Of a stretch of 53,693 nucleotides of DNA, positions 25,672-34,985 are shown piece by piece (the first letter of the stretch is position 1; each line of letters opens with the position of its first letter). Source of the stretch: JBJXDT01 sp046153505. GTDB taxonomy: Bacteria > Pseudomonadota > Gammaproteobacteria > Burkholderiales > Methylophilaceae. The notes under the pieces were generated by a model. That model worked only from the letters and a program-made list of their open reading frames with translations, searched no databases and had not been told where the DNA came from. The translations under genes were made by a program, and so were the position numbers. The stretch lies in the NCBI GenBank assembly GCA_046153505.1, contig JBJXDT010000119.1, forward strand, positions 1 to 53,693, written 5' to 3'.

Positions 25672-27438
25672 TTAAGGCACAATCCAAGCCGACAGTGGTA
25701 AAAGTTTTGTTTTATTTGCATCGTCAAATCGCACAATATATGCGCCTTTCGAAGTAAAGCGCTGCCCTACACCTAGGCTCATCCTTGGGTAAATAGTGGT
25801 ACTTTTAGCGACAGTTAGCACTGGTTCAGCTTCTTTTTCACTAGCGTCAACTGTATCTTGTTTTTTTATTCTTGGCACGCGCGTTGACCAGCGCATTACT
25901 TGCCGAACGCGATCACGCTGCTCAGATTTTCCTGTTTCATTGCGGCTTAACATGCTCTCTGCACGCTCTAACAGATAGTCACGATAAACATTATCCAACA
26001 TTTCTGTCATCGTATCCGACATAAAGTCTAATGCAAAATAAGCTTCAGCTTGCAAGGGCTCATCTTCAATTGGGATTTGATTAAAACGCATCCAACTATG
26101 GAAGTAATTTAAGTTTATCTGACGTTTATCTGGCAACTCATAAGGGTAAATCATTCTTGCAGACTGTTTCCATTGATCCGCCAAAGCTGCCTTTTCACCA
26201 CCCGACATGCGCCCAGAAACAAAAACAGTCGCTTTGGTTGTAGGAATTGCATTCAACAAACTCAAGTCTGCACTACTCAACCAAAGCACTACAGCATCTT
26301 GAGTATTGAGTCCATCAAGCGCTTTTCTTAAAGAAGGTAAATCGCCTTTGAAAGAGCGATTTTCTAATGAAATGCCAGAATCTTTCATCGCTAGACTCAA
26401 AGCCGATGAAGCCCCTAGACCAAGCGAATCATCACGAAACACTTGCATTATTCGCTTTGGGGCTTGGGTAGGTTCGTCACTTAAGTACTTGGCCAAGACA
26501 TCCGCCTCCAGCTTAACGCCTCGCTGAAAGTAAATCGAGTAATGATTGTCTTCTGCGTCAATAGGTAAATCGACACTGGGCATCCAACAAGGGATTTTAT
26601 TTTGCTCACAAAATGCGTGTACTGGTTGCCATGTCGTACCAGAAAGACCTGAAATCAGAGCAAACACAGGTTCTTTTTCATTAAATTCCTGCAATTGCTT
26701 TTGCCAAGTCTCTGGAGGGCCTTGTAAGTTCCAAACATGCAACACCCACTTGCGCTCTATACCAAGCACCAGCTCGGCAGCAGTTACCATATGCCGACGC
26801 CCACTGCGCTTTCCAACCAGCATGGTACTACCATTTTTCTGCGTAAAACCGCGCTCTAGTACCCGTAACAGCATTCTACGACGCTCTGGGTCTGCATCGG
26901 GCGTAATCACTGTGGCGAAATGCACTTCATCTTTGCTTACACCAGGAGAATAATGTTGTGAAAGTTGTTTGAGATATACAGTGAGCACCCGCATTTCTTC
27001 GTTACTCAGCACATAACGCGGCATTAACACGCTCATTTCTTGCCCGCCAACATCTACTCCACGCGTGACCGCATTAACTACCGCAGAATCTGTATAAGGG
27101 GCATGTGAAATATTAAAACGCTTGCCACTTCTTGGGTCCATCGTTGCTTGCAGAGAGTCTCCTGTGCGATACAGAAAATTACCTGTAATCGGAGGTACTT
27201 GAATATCGCCTTCAACCGAACCCATACCGCTAGGACGATGGCATGCTGAGCAAGCTGCGGCATTGCCAGAGAGCATCTCCTCACCGCGCACACCCATAAG
27301 TGGCGCGCCAGATGGCAAGATACCATCTACATATATTTGGCGACCTGCTTCGATATCAGTAACTGATCCAAAGGCATTAGTGGTGTTGAGAAAAGCTATT
27401 AGCAATACCAACCAAAAGCGCAGCCTAAAAGCTCTCAT
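25672..27438 (-). CDS. cytochrome c fused to a periplasmic-binding-protein-like domain (MofC-like position)
   Basis: 588 aa. Signal peptide (residues 1-24), a class I cytochrome c domain with CSACH (Cys63, Cys66, His67) and a Met-containing MPRYVLSNEEMRVL segment near 140, then about 350 residues resembling the type I periplasmic binding fold (FALISGLSGTTWQPVHAFCE, IPCWMPSVDLPID, AVVLWLSSADLSLL). One heme is expected. In Leptothrix mofABC a heme-c protein follows the FKBP gene, as here. It could accept electrons from the oxidase system, while the binding domain may hold a ligand; both are inferred. Confidence 0.82.
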   Translation of the reverse strand: MRAFRLRFWLVLLIAFLNTTNAFGSVTDIEAGRQIYVDGILPSGAPLMGVRGEEMLSGNAAACSACHRPSGMGSVEGDIQVPPITGNFLYRTGDSLQATMDPRSGKRFNISHAPYTDSAVVNAVTRGVDVGGQEMSVLMPRYVLSNEEMRVLTVYLKQLSQHYSPGVSKDEVHFATVITPDADPERRRMLLRVLERGFTQKNGSTMLVGKRSGRRHMVTAAELVLGIERKWVLHVWNLQGPPETWQKQLQEFNEKEPVFALISGLSGTTWQPVHAFCEQNKIPCWMPSVDLPIDAEDNHYSIYFQRGVKLEADVLAKYLSDEPTQAPKRIMQVFRDDSLGLGASSALSLAMKDSGISLENRSFKGDLPSLRKALDGLNTQDAVVLWLSSADLSLLNAIPTTKATVFVSGRMSGGEKAALADQWKQSARMIYPYELPDKRQINLNYFHSWMRFNQIPIEDEPLQAEAYFALDFMSDTMTEMLDNVYRDYLLERAESMLSRNETGKSEQRDRVRQVMRWSTRVPRIKKQDTVDASEKEAEPVLTVAKSTTIYPRMSLGVGQRFTSKGAYIVRFDDANKTKLLPLSAWIVP

Positions 27439-27446
27439 CTTATTTT

Positions 27447-28100
27447 TTAGCGTTTATCAGAAGCCGCAAGCGTAGTGCCCAAAAGCTCTAAATCGTAAAT
27501 TAAAACCGCATCGGGCCCCACTTTAGGCGGATTTCCCGCCGCACCAAAACCAAGCTCTGCAGGAATATAAACTTGCCATTTTGAGCCTGCTGGCATGAGT
27601 TTAAGCGCTTCTTTAAGCCCAGGAATCAATGCAGACATTTTAATAGTAGACGATTTCCCAGCACTAGATTGCTCAAAAACCGTACCGTCAACCAATGTGC
27701 CGCGATACTGGGCTTGAATGAAATCAGTATCCGTTGGCTTCACTCCTACTCCCGCTTTTATTACTCTATATTGCAAGCCACTTTTCAATTTAACCACACC
27801 AGGCTTGCGTTGATTTTCATCTAAAAAGCCATAGCCCGATTTTTGATTGTACACGCTGGCGTGCAGTTGGCTGCGGTTAGGTTTCATAAACTTACGCACA
27901 CGTGGTTGCGCGACATCGCCATCTGCCGCTTGCTGCATCAACTCCTGCTTACTTGCTGGCACATCAACAGCGACGGGTGCCTCTTCCCCTGCCGCAGCCG
28001 CATCTGGCGCTGTTGCGTCTGCTGGCACCACAATTTCTTCTGCATAAGTTGGATAAGCAAAAGTTAACATTAGTAAAACTAATAAACGATTCATTTTCAT
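27447..28100 (-). CDS. FKBP-type peptidyl-prolyl isomerase, exported (second copy)
   Basis: 217 aa from ATG 28100, with GGAG about 10 nt upstream (a GTG one codon earlier is also possible). Signal peptide (RLLVLLMLTFAYPTYA), a low-complexity Ala/Pro linker (APDAAAAGEEAPVAVDV) and a C-terminal FKBP domain: LKSGLQYRVIKAG, YRGTLVDGTVFEQS, IPGLKEALKLMPAGSKWQVY and PAELGFGA. It is a periplasmic folding catalyst. Resembles its neighbour, suggesting duplication. FKBP next to a multicopper oxidase matches mofB. Confidence 0.92.
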   Translation of the reverse strand: MKMNRLLVLLMLTFAYPTYAEEIVVPADATAPDAAAAGEEAPVAVDVPASKQELMQQAADGDVAQPRVRKFMKPNRSQLHASVYNQKSGYGFLDENQRKPGVVKLKSGLQYRVIKAGVGVKPTDTDFIQAQYRGTLVDGTVFEQSSAGKSSTIKMSALIPGLKEALKLMPAGSKWQVYIPAELGFGAAGNPPKVGPDAVLIYDLELLGTTLAASDKR

Positions 28101-28144
28101 CACAATCTAACTCCGTAAAGGTTACTTTATAACGCAAGAAATAC

Positions 28145-28849
28145 CTATTTGATAGACACCAATTCCATATCGAATATTAATGTCTCGTTTGGGCCAATCT
28201 CTGCGCCAACAGCACGTGGACCATAGGCAAGCTGGCTTGGAATCACCACTTCCCAGTGTGAGCCGACAGGCATTAATTTTAATGCTTGCTTCATGCCAGG
28301 AATAAGCTGAGCTATTTGCATTGTGGCAGGCGCACCTGTATCATTTGCATCAAACTGTGTGCCAGCAATTGTAGTGCCACGGTAGTTCATTTCAATAGTA
28401 TCTGTGTCCTGAGGCGTTTTGCCATTGCCTGCTTTGATAACGCGATACTGCAAGCCATTTGGCATGGCCACCACACCTGGCTTTTTCTTGTTTTCATCTA
28501 AATAGGCTTTGCCCTTTTTGATATTGTCCGCAGCCGTTATAGCACGCGCATTCTTAATGTTTCGACGTAAATCATTTTGAAAATTATTGAGTACTTTATG
28601 CAAGTCATCATCAGAAAGTAAAAGCGGCTTGCCTCCAGAGGCGTCTTTTAGGCCTTTAATAAACTGATCAACGTCAATTTCTACATTATCTTTAGTAAAA
28701 GTTCGCGCGGTTTGCACGCCAACTGCATAACTGGTCATTTGTTTGTTGTTATCAAAATTAGCAGGTTTATCTGCTTTTACTTCATCAGCAAATACGAAAG
28801 TAGTACTGATTAAAAAAATGCTAGCAACGCATGCAATAACTGATTTCAT
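28145..28849 (-). CDS. FKBP-type peptidyl-prolyl isomerase, exported (first copy)
   Basis: 234 aa. Signal peptide (ACVASIFLISTTFVFA), FKBP N-terminal dimerisation domain (MTSYAVGVQTARTF near residue 39; IDVDQFIKGLKDA) and a C-terminal FKBP domain with MPNGLQYRVIKAGNGKTP, YRGTTIAGTQFD, IPGMKQALKLMPVGSHWEVV and PSQLAYG. Resembles FkpA/Mip-type periplasmic chaperones. It directly follows the multicopper oxidase, with a hairpin between them that may tune expression. Confidence 0.93.
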   Translation of the reverse strand: MKSVIACVASIFLISTTFVFADEVKADKPANFDNNKQMTSYAVGVQTARTFTKDNVEIDVDQFIKGLKDASGGKPLLLSDDDLHKVLNNFQNDLRRNIKNARAITAADNIKKGKAYLDENKKKPGVVAMPNGLQYRVIKAGNGKTPQDTDTIEMNYRGTTIAGTQFDANDTGAPATMQIAQLIPGMKQALKLMPVGSHWEVVIPSQLAYGPRAVGAEIGPNETLIFDMELVSIK

Positions 28850-28871
28850 TTTTATTTCCTTTATAAAATAA

Positions 28872-28898
28872 TGGATGCCAGTTACTCACTGGCATCCA
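28872..28898 (-). terminator. hairpin between multicopper oxidase and FKBP genes (partial terminator or stabiliser)
   Basis: Perfect 11-bp stem TGGATGCCAGT (28872-28882)/ACTGGCATCCA (28888-28898) with 5-nt loop. The minus-strand tail is TTATTTTATAA, an interrupted T-tract. It lies 22 nt after the oxidase stop codon and inside an operon-like run, so partial termination or 3'-end protection of the oxidase mRNA is likely. Confidence 0.6.
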
Positions 28899-28919
28899 CT
28901 TTACGAAGTTACTTCTAAA

Positions 28920-31900
28920 CTATCTTACTAGGACACCAGCAGCTGGTGTAGCAGCAGTCCAGTTACTACTTCCATTTGCATTAGTCGTTCTTACTTGGTA
29001 ACGATAAGTTTGGCCAACCGTCACACCAGTATCTGTGTAACCAAGACTATTGCTACCTTGAAGTGCAGCAATAGTAACCCATGGGCCGTAAACATTACCG
29101 AACAACCTTGTATGGCGCTGAACAGTTACTGTTGCAACATTGTTGCTCAGTTGATTCCAAACCAACACAACATTTTTAGAACCTATTGCAGAGGTAGCAC
29201 TAGTAATTACAGGTCTTGTAGGTGGGTTTGTTAAATCAATAGTAACGTTACCACTATTTGGACCCACTACTGCGCCATTTAACGGTAGAACTCTGAATTG
29301 ATAAGTAGAGGCTCCCATCGTTAATGTTACTGTCGCATTTATTACGCCACCTGTACCAGCTGCAGTTAACGTACCTGAAACTGAACCAGCAGGAATTGCT
29401 ATCCAATTGTTACCATTACGACGATACTGAATTAGATAGCCAGTTTCGCCATCTGAATTATCAGTCCAAGTTAAGGCAAGTGAATTAGCGCTTAACAAGC
29501 GTGCAGTGCCAATTGTTGCTGCTTTAAGTACTACCTGTGTTGTAGTGGCGCTCACAGTTGCAGCTGGCGATACAGAACCAGTAGCGTTTGTTACAACAAC
29601 ACTGAATGTGTAACTTGTGTTTGGACTTAAGCCTGTAATGTTAAGCGGGCTAATTGCTGGTGTAATGGTTCTAACAACTCCACCAGCTGTTGATACGGTT
29701 ACAGTTGCGATTGTTTTACCCACATTCGCATTTGACCAATTTAACCCCACGCTTGAACCAGTCACCGCTCCAAGCGAAAGATTTACAGGCACCAATACTG
29801 CTTTTAATACAACAGTGTTAGATGTATTCGCAATACCCATTTGATTGTAACCAGCTACAGTATAAGTGTAAGCAACAGTAGGTGTTGGAACAAAATTATC
29901 AGCAAATGAAGTTGCATTAGCAATTACGTTAAACATAGCTGGTGGTAAACCATCGTCACTGCTACGAGTCACTTTGAAGCCAATTTCATTTTTAGGGTTA
30001 GCTAATGTCAATATATCTAGACTTGGCGTTGGATCTGTCCATGACAACACTTGACCATTAATCGCTAAGTCAATAATTTGATCAGGACGATTTACTGCGA
30101 AACCACCAACTTGAGCAGATTTGTCATTCCAGTAATCAAACACGAATGGACGCATAAAGTCGTTTTCTTCATGTCCAAGAATATGACAGTGCCACACATA
30201 TTCCCAACCAAAGTCTTCTACTTTATTGCTTACCACTGCCGGGTTGCCAGTGATTGGATCAACTTGTGTAAAGCCTTCAATTACATTTGGTCCAACAGGT
30301 TGTGATGGATCGCGCGCACGCACACTGTTTGGCAAGCCGAATGGTAGTTTTGGCGCTTTAGCACGAACTGCAACAATGATGTCTTCCAAAGGATTCATGA
30401 TCACTGTTTCTTTCCAACCAATTTCATCATCTGTTGGAGATTTCAACGTACCATCCCAACCCACACGGTTAATCACTTGAACGTTCACTAAGTGGAAATG
30501 CACTGGGTGAGAATCTACACCATTGTGTGTAATTTTCCAGAATTGTGTTTCACCATCTGTTACTTTTTCAGTAACTGGATCGACATAACCAAGTGGAATC
30601 GTCGTTTGTGTTAAAGCACTTACAAAAGGAAGTTCTACACCTAAAGTTGCATTCATGCGGCCATAGGTTGGATCAAACAACTCTTGAATTGCTTTATTTT
30701 GCACATATGCATTAATAGTTGTACCTGCTGCCGCTTTTGCTGCGCCAAGTGCATTTACATTATTAAGCACAGTTTGACATGCTGCCGCATTAGCACATTG
30801 CGGAATTGCAACACCACCGTTATAAGCTGTGCCAGCTGCATTAGTTAAACTTGTTGTTACAGAACCTGGTGCCGGTGTAAATTTAATCGCTTCAGGTGTT
30901 TTAAACGTCATTGCATTATATTTACCCAAGTAAATTGCACCTGTGTAAATGCGCGCTAAGGTTTCTGTAGCAGGGCTAATACCAGCGAAAGCCGAATTGT
31001 AACGTGGCTCTGGCACTACAGGCATTGGTTGCGTTTGTTTATGTAAAACTGGCACAGTGGCTGCAAGCGTAGCTACACCAGCAAAAGTGGAAGGTGTTGT
31101 TACTGCAGGTTGAACGTAAATTTGAATCATGGTGCGACTATTAGGACCATAGCCTGGCAATACGTTCTCAGCACCCCCAACACTGCTGTAATCACCCATA
31201 CCAGTGTAATAGTCTATACGTGGATCACCTGCTGGCAATGGCGCTGGCGAATCGTTATAGAGAATTAACGTTTTGCCTGCATATTGCGAAAAGTCAACAA
31301 CTGCATCAGCACGTCCAGCTGGGTTAATAAACAAGCCTTTTTCAAGGATGTTTAATAAAGTAGTACTGCGTTTGTTAGCCTCGTAGTTCATGATGGTTGA
31401 AGGAATGGTCACATCATTTGCCAAGAAACCACCTTCGTTACCAATCAAGTGAATGTCTGGGCCTGCAGTTGCAGGATCAGGCACACCAGCGCCAATAGCT
31501 AAGAAACCAGAGGTATTACCCCAACCAGTTCCCACTAAGCCAGCGGTCATAGCGCTACTTCCATCAGGGAATTTAAATTCCGCATTCGGGTTACCAAACG
31601 GTACTGCTGGAATTCCCGCTGGATAGTACAAGTTAGGATAGCTGGTATCAAAATGTACCATTTTTACTTCAGTACAATCAGCTATTGCTGGTGTTGAACC
31701 ATCAGCACGCTTTTGATTGCCATCACACAAAGTAGGTTGTGCTGTTGGATCAAGTGGATCATTAGGATTTGTGGTCACCGCATCAGCTGCAACATAAAAG
31801 CCTAAGTTCACAAAGCGGTCGTTCATGGCATTTAACATACGGAAGCGATAAGCCTTTGGCTCTACTGTCATGGTTGGATAAGCTTGACCATTAATCACAG

Positions 31901-33434
31901 GGGTATCGACAAATGCCTCTGGGGTAGTGCTTACTTCGCTTAAACCTGTATCCACAGGCACACCACCTGAGGTTTGTTGCGCCAAGACGTGTTCACCATT
32001 AGGTAAACGGTCGTAATAGGAAGGAAACACTGGCCAGAAGTAAGGACCCCAGTCCCAACGACCGACTGGTTTTGTACCATCGATAGAAGTTGGATCTTGG
32101 TTTGTTTCATAAACGTGCGGGAACCATAAATCACCTTCTTGGCCCCAATATTGCGTATCCCACTTCGCATCTTGGATTGAAATGTCTTTTGGTACAAAAG
32201 TCTTATCTTGAATCACCAATGGAATTTCATCTACTGGTAATTGATTTGCTGCGATTGCAGCTTGCTCAACAGGATCTTGCAATTTGTATGGTGCTGCTTC
32301 ACCAGCATACACATTCAAACGTGTTAGACCAAATGAGTGATCGTGATACCACATCAAACGTGCACTTTCGCCATTTGGGAAGTAGTACGTCATTGCACCC
32401 GGTCCTGGATCAGGCATATCAGGCACGTTGACTGCACTTGCGCCACGTAAGTAGCCTGCAGCATCTGCTGGAGCGACCCCTTTAGCAGCCGCTTCAGCAG
32501 CAACACTCAATGGGTTATTAGCGTCAGCTTCACCAGCTGGCGCAATCCATTCATGCGGCGTGCCGTCACTAATCCATGGGTTGTCACCACCATGTAAGTG
32601 TAAGAGCGCTCTGTTTTGTGTATATTTTACTTTTCCATCCGGGCCAAAACCTGCACCTGGCAACATTTCATCCACTGGCAAGAACAAATCACCCTTACGA
32701 GCGCCACCTGGCAATGGATTGCCACTTGCGTCTTTATCGCCACGACCTATAGGCAATAAGTTCACAAATTTAAGGCGTGTTGGCGTATTGCGATTCGCAC
32801 TAATCTCTGGACCGAGGTAATGTGGCTTGTCGTAACCGAATGCCTGTGCGCCATTTGGCATCAAGATAGGCGTACCATCAATATTTGTCAGTGCAACACC
32901 TAAACTTTTTGCACTTTTACTAGCACCCCCAGTGGAAGTTGCTATTGGGTCTAACTGCACGTAGCCGCGTACCAAAGAACCACCAGCTTTTAAATCACTG
33001 TGAAACTGTTCTTTGTATTCAACTACGGCAATTTCATAGTAATCATCCGCAGTCACCACGCCTTGCTGATTGACCCATTTAACTGGAATTGCTCTTGGAA
33101 TATATTTTCCTGAGCTGTCGCCAACTGGACCACCTGGGTCTGCTAGACCTGGGAGTGGATCTTTAAATTTACGTAAAGCTGTACCAGTATCACAAATGCC
33201 ACCTGGTACTGGTACTGCAGCTGCACCTGTTGCGTCATAACACGCTGTTGGCGAATGCAAACCGCTCGGACTGTTTGCGTAATATGTTTGTTGTTTGATT
33301 GCTGTACCATCCGCGGCAGTATTGTCACCAAAACCGTCGCCAGCAAAAGCACTGCCAAATGGTATGGTGAGGGTCGCCAGTGCGAAAAAGCACATACGTC
33401 TCGCCAAAGATTTAAACTTTAAGGAATTTTTCAT
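28920..33434 (-). CDS. very large secreted multicopper oxidase with fibronectin type III repeats (MofA/OmpB-like)
   Basis: 1504 aa from ATG 33434 (MKNSLKFKSLARRMCFFALA; AGGGG upstream); an in-frame ATG at 33461 lacks a ribosome-binding site. Signal peptide ends at SAFA. All four copper motifs are present: HLHGGDNPW near residue 279, YHDHS near 364, HPVHFHL near 976 and WHCHILGHEENDFM near 1081. The unusually long spacing holds inserted loops. The last 370 residues hold about four fibronectin-III-like repeats, common in surface proteins. Homologous large oxidases include Leptothrix MofA (Mn oxidation) and Geobacter OmpB. The substrate is unproven. Confidence 0.9.
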   Translation of the reverse strand: MKNSLKFKSLARRMCFFALATLTIPFGSAFAGDGFGDNTAADGTAIKQQTYYANSPSGLHSPTACYDATGAAAVPVPGGICDTGTALRKFKDPLPGLADPGGPVGDSSGKYIPRAIPVKWVNQQGVVTADDYYEIAVVEYKEQFHSDLKAGGSLVRGYVQLDPIATSTGGASKSAKSLGVALTNIDGTPILMPNGAQAFGYDKPHYLGPEISANRNTPTRLKFVNLLPIGRGDKDASGNPLPGGARKGDLFLPVDEMLPGAGFGPDGKVKYTQNRALLHLHGGDNPWISDGTPHEWIAPAGEADANNPLSVAAEAAAKGVAPADAAGYLRGASAVNVPDMPDPGPGAMTYYFPNGESARLMWYHDHSFGLTRLNVYAGEAAPYKLQDPVEQAAIAANQLPVDEIPLVIQDKTFVPKDISIQDAKWDTQYWGQEGDLWFPHVYETNQDPTSIDGTKPVGRWDWGPYFWPVFPSYYDRLPNGEHVLAQQTSGGVPVDTGLSEVSTTPEAFVDTPVINGQAYPTMTVEPKAYRFRMLNAMNDRFVNLGFYVAADAVTTNPNDPLDPTAQPTLCDGNQKRADGSTPAIADCTEVKMVHFDTSYPNLYYPAGIPAVPFGNPNAEFKFPDGSSAMTAGLVGTGWGNTSGFLAIGAGVPDPATAGPDIHLIGNEGGFLANDVTIPSTIMNYEANKRSTTLLNILEKGLFINPAGRADAVVDFSQYAGKTLILYNDSPAPLPAGDPRIDYYTGMGDYSSVGGAENVLPGYGPNSRTMIQIYVQPAVTTPSTFAGVATLAATVPVLHKQTQPMPVVPEPRYNSAFAGISPATETLARIYTGAIYLGKYNAMTFKTPEAIKFTPAPGSVTTSLTNAAGTAYNGGVAIPQCANAAACQTVLNNVNALGAAKAAAGTTINAYVQNKAIQELFDPTYGRMNATLGVELPFVSALTQTTIPLGYVDPVTEKVTDGETQFWKITHNGVDSHPVHFHLVNVQVINRVGWDGTLKSPTDDEIGWKETVIMNPLEDIIVAVRAKAPKLPFGLPNSVRARDPSQPVGPNVIEGFTQVDPITGNPAVVSNKVEDFGWEYVWHCHILGHEENDFMRPFVFDYWNDKSAQVGGFAVNRPDQIIDLAINGQVLSWTDPTPSLDILTLANPKNEIGFKVTRSSDDGLPPAMFNVIANATSFADNFVPTPTVAYTYTVAGYNQMGIANTSNTVVLKAVLVPVNLSLGAVTGSSVGLNWSNANVGKTIATVTVSTAGGVVRTITPAISPLNITGLSPNTSYTFSVVVTNATGSVSPAATVSATTTQVVLKAATIGTARLLSANSLALTWTDNSDGETGYLIQYRRNGNNWIAIPAGSVSGTLTAAGTGGVINATVTLTMGASTYQFRVLPLNGAVVGPNSGNVTIDLTNPPTRPVITSATSAIGSKNVVLVWNQLSNNVATVTVQRHTRLFGNVYGPWVTIAALQGSNSLGYTDTGVTVGQTYRYQVRTTNANGSSNWTAATPAAGVLVR

Positions 33435-33696
33435 TTTTTGCCCCTGAGCAAAATACTGCATTGATAAAAGTTAAGCCACTAATGAAAGAACGTCACATTT
33501 GTGTGACTTTTTCACAACGCAATCTTATACAAAGTTACCTACCATTACTCTAAGTGATAACCCGCATTTTAAAGTAGGGTAAACCCTACCTATGACTAAT
33601 ATTTAGGCAAAAATGATGTGGAAATAAAGCAGAGCAAGCAAATGAGTAGGGTAAATAGTTAGACGTACGGCGGATTATTGCATAGGTAAAACGAGA
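33435..33696 (-). promoter_or_regulatory. control region of the multicopper oxidase operon
   Basis: 262 nt with no gene. A candidate -10 TATAAG lies at 33529-33524, with no good -35, as expected for an activated promoter. Upstream, the palindrome GTAGGGTAAACCCTAC (33574-33589) centres about 64 nt before the predicted start, and related TAGGGTAAA (33647-33655) and TAGGTAAA (33683-33690) lie further up. In the leader, GTCACA (33492-33497)/TGTGAC (33502-33507) forms an inverted repeat. The upstream palindrome is a good candidate site for the response regulator. Confidence 0.5.
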
Positions 33697-34353
33697 CTAT
33701 CGTGTGGTGATAATGCCTTTTTCGATAGCATATGCGGTTAAAGCCGCTGAATTATGCAGGTCTAATTTTTTCATTAAATTAGATCTATGTTTCTCTACAG
33801 TTTTAATACTGACACACATTTGGCTAGCAATTAGCTTGTTAGTATTGCCTTCTGCAACAAGTTTAAGCACTTCTCGTTCTCGCTTAGATATTTGCTCCCA
33901 TGCAGAACTTTCATTGTTCATTGAGCCGCTTAGATACTTGTTAAACAATTTATCAGCTACATCTGGTGTAAGATAAGTTTTACCGCCAATCACTTTATGG
34001 ATACCCAATATTAGCTCGTCGCGCGTCGCTTGTTTAAGCACATACCCATTTGCACCAGCTTTAATTGAATCACGAATATATTCTTCCGCGTTGTGTGCTG
34101 TCAGCATAATCACTTTAATACTGGGGTCTCGTTGCTTGATTTCAGCTAGCGCTTCAGAGCCATTCATTACAGGCATATTAATATCCATTAATACCACATC
34201 TGGCTGTAAAGTAATCGCCTGACGGATGGCATCTCGACCATTATCCGCCTCTCCTACCACTTCCAAGTTAGGATCTGACGAAATCATGGCAATCAAACCC
34301 TGCCTAAGCAAGGTATGGTCCTCAACAATCAATACCCTGAATTTTTTTTCCAT
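33697..34353 (-). CDS. NarL/FixJ-type response regulator
   Basis: 218 aa. Receiver domain with EDH near residue 11, phosphoacceptor Asp57 (VVLMDINMP), Thr in MLTAHN and Lys in GYVLKQATRDEL; C-terminal LuxR-type helix-turn-helix ISKREREVLKLVAEGNTNK and SIKTVEKHRSNLMKKL. It begins 14 nt after the last pseudopilin gene, so it is probably the last gene of the export operon, and ends 262 nt before the oxidase start. The PAS histidine kinase at 43610-45793 (HisKA_3 type, the normal partner class) is the likely cognate. Confidence 0.92.
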   Translation of the reverse strand: MEKKFRVLIVEDHTLLRQGLIAMISSDPNLEVVGEADNGRDAIRQAITLQPDVVLMDINMPVMNGSEALAEIKQRDPSIKVIMLTAHNAEEYIRDSIKAGANGYVLKQATRDELILGIHKVIGGKTYLTPDVADKLFNKYLSGSMNNESSAWEQISKREREVLKLVAEGNTNKLIASQMCVSIKTVEKHRSNLMKKLDLHNSAALTAYAIEKGIITTR

Positions 34354-34367
34354 TTTATATTTGCCTG

Positions 34368-34985
34368 TTACGGTCTCAGGCTAATAGGTCTATTGTTATT
34401 GCTACTATTTACACTAGAGTTTGTTGCATCTACAGTCGAATTACCAGTGCGCGGAACAGGTCTTGGTATACCATTTACCACGCCATCTGTAGCGACAGTT
34501 GCTTGCGATGTTTTTTTGGGTACGAACACAAACTCCCATTCTGAATACTTCATCTTTCCTTCAAGGCTGCGATTTTTTTCAGAGAATTCTGCTCTTTTGA
34601 AAGTTTCCATATCCGACAAACTATGTACACCTATAATTCCACCATTAGAAGCAAGCACCAATCCCCAATCGCCTTCACCAGTGAAAGGGTCGCGGTAAAT
34701 TTTACGCAAATACCTTTTATTTGATGTGTTATCTCCATCAGTTCCCAGCAAAGCCTCTAGACTGGTAGGAAATCCTCCACCAGATTTTTGATAAAACTGA
34801 CCAATGGCATTTCGAAACTGATTACCGATAAAAAGTAGTTCTTGTTCTTTTTCGCGCTGCATTTGGGTATGCCATATTTGTGCCACTGCGCCCATCGCTA
34901 TCATCATCACGGCGAGAATAGCCAGCACGCCAATATAAGTAAAACCCTTAGCAGAATTGACAGTAATTATCTTACCATTCCGCAT
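34368..34985 (-). CDS. type II secretion pseudopilin-like protein (third of cluster)
   Basis: 205 aa from ATG 34985 (MRNGKIITVNSAKG, cleavage before FTYIGVLAILAVMMIAMGA). The +5 Glu of canonical pilins is absent (FTYIG), as in GspK-like pseudopilins that cap the pilus. The EKEQELLFIGNQFRNAIGQFYQ and LRKIYRDPFTGEGDWGLV segments are typical of this pseudopilin family, and the Asn/Ser-rich tail (NSSVNSSNNNRP) is disordered. The start overlaps the previous gene by 14 nt; the frame is open to 35054. Confidence 0.82.
   Translation of the reverse strand: MRNGKIITVNSAKGFTYIGVLAILAVMMIAMGAVAQIWHTQMQREKEQELLFIGNQFRNAIGQFYQKSGGGFPTSLEALLGTDGDNTSNKRYLRKIYRDPFTGEGDWGLVLASNGGIIGVHSLSDMETFKRAEFSEKNRSLEGKMKYSEWEFVFVPKKTSQATVATDGVVNGIPRPVPRTGNSTVDATNSSVNSSNNNRPISLRP

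Noticed and set aside
32090..32431. Long antisense frames inside the multicopper oxidase gene
   Set aside because: They are complements of well-conserved oxidase coding sequence, with no ribosome-binding sites or domains.
33492..33507. CRP/FNR-type binding site
   Set aside because: The half-sites are in the reverse orientation (GTCACA...TGTGAC rather than TGTGA...TCACA), so it does not match CRP.
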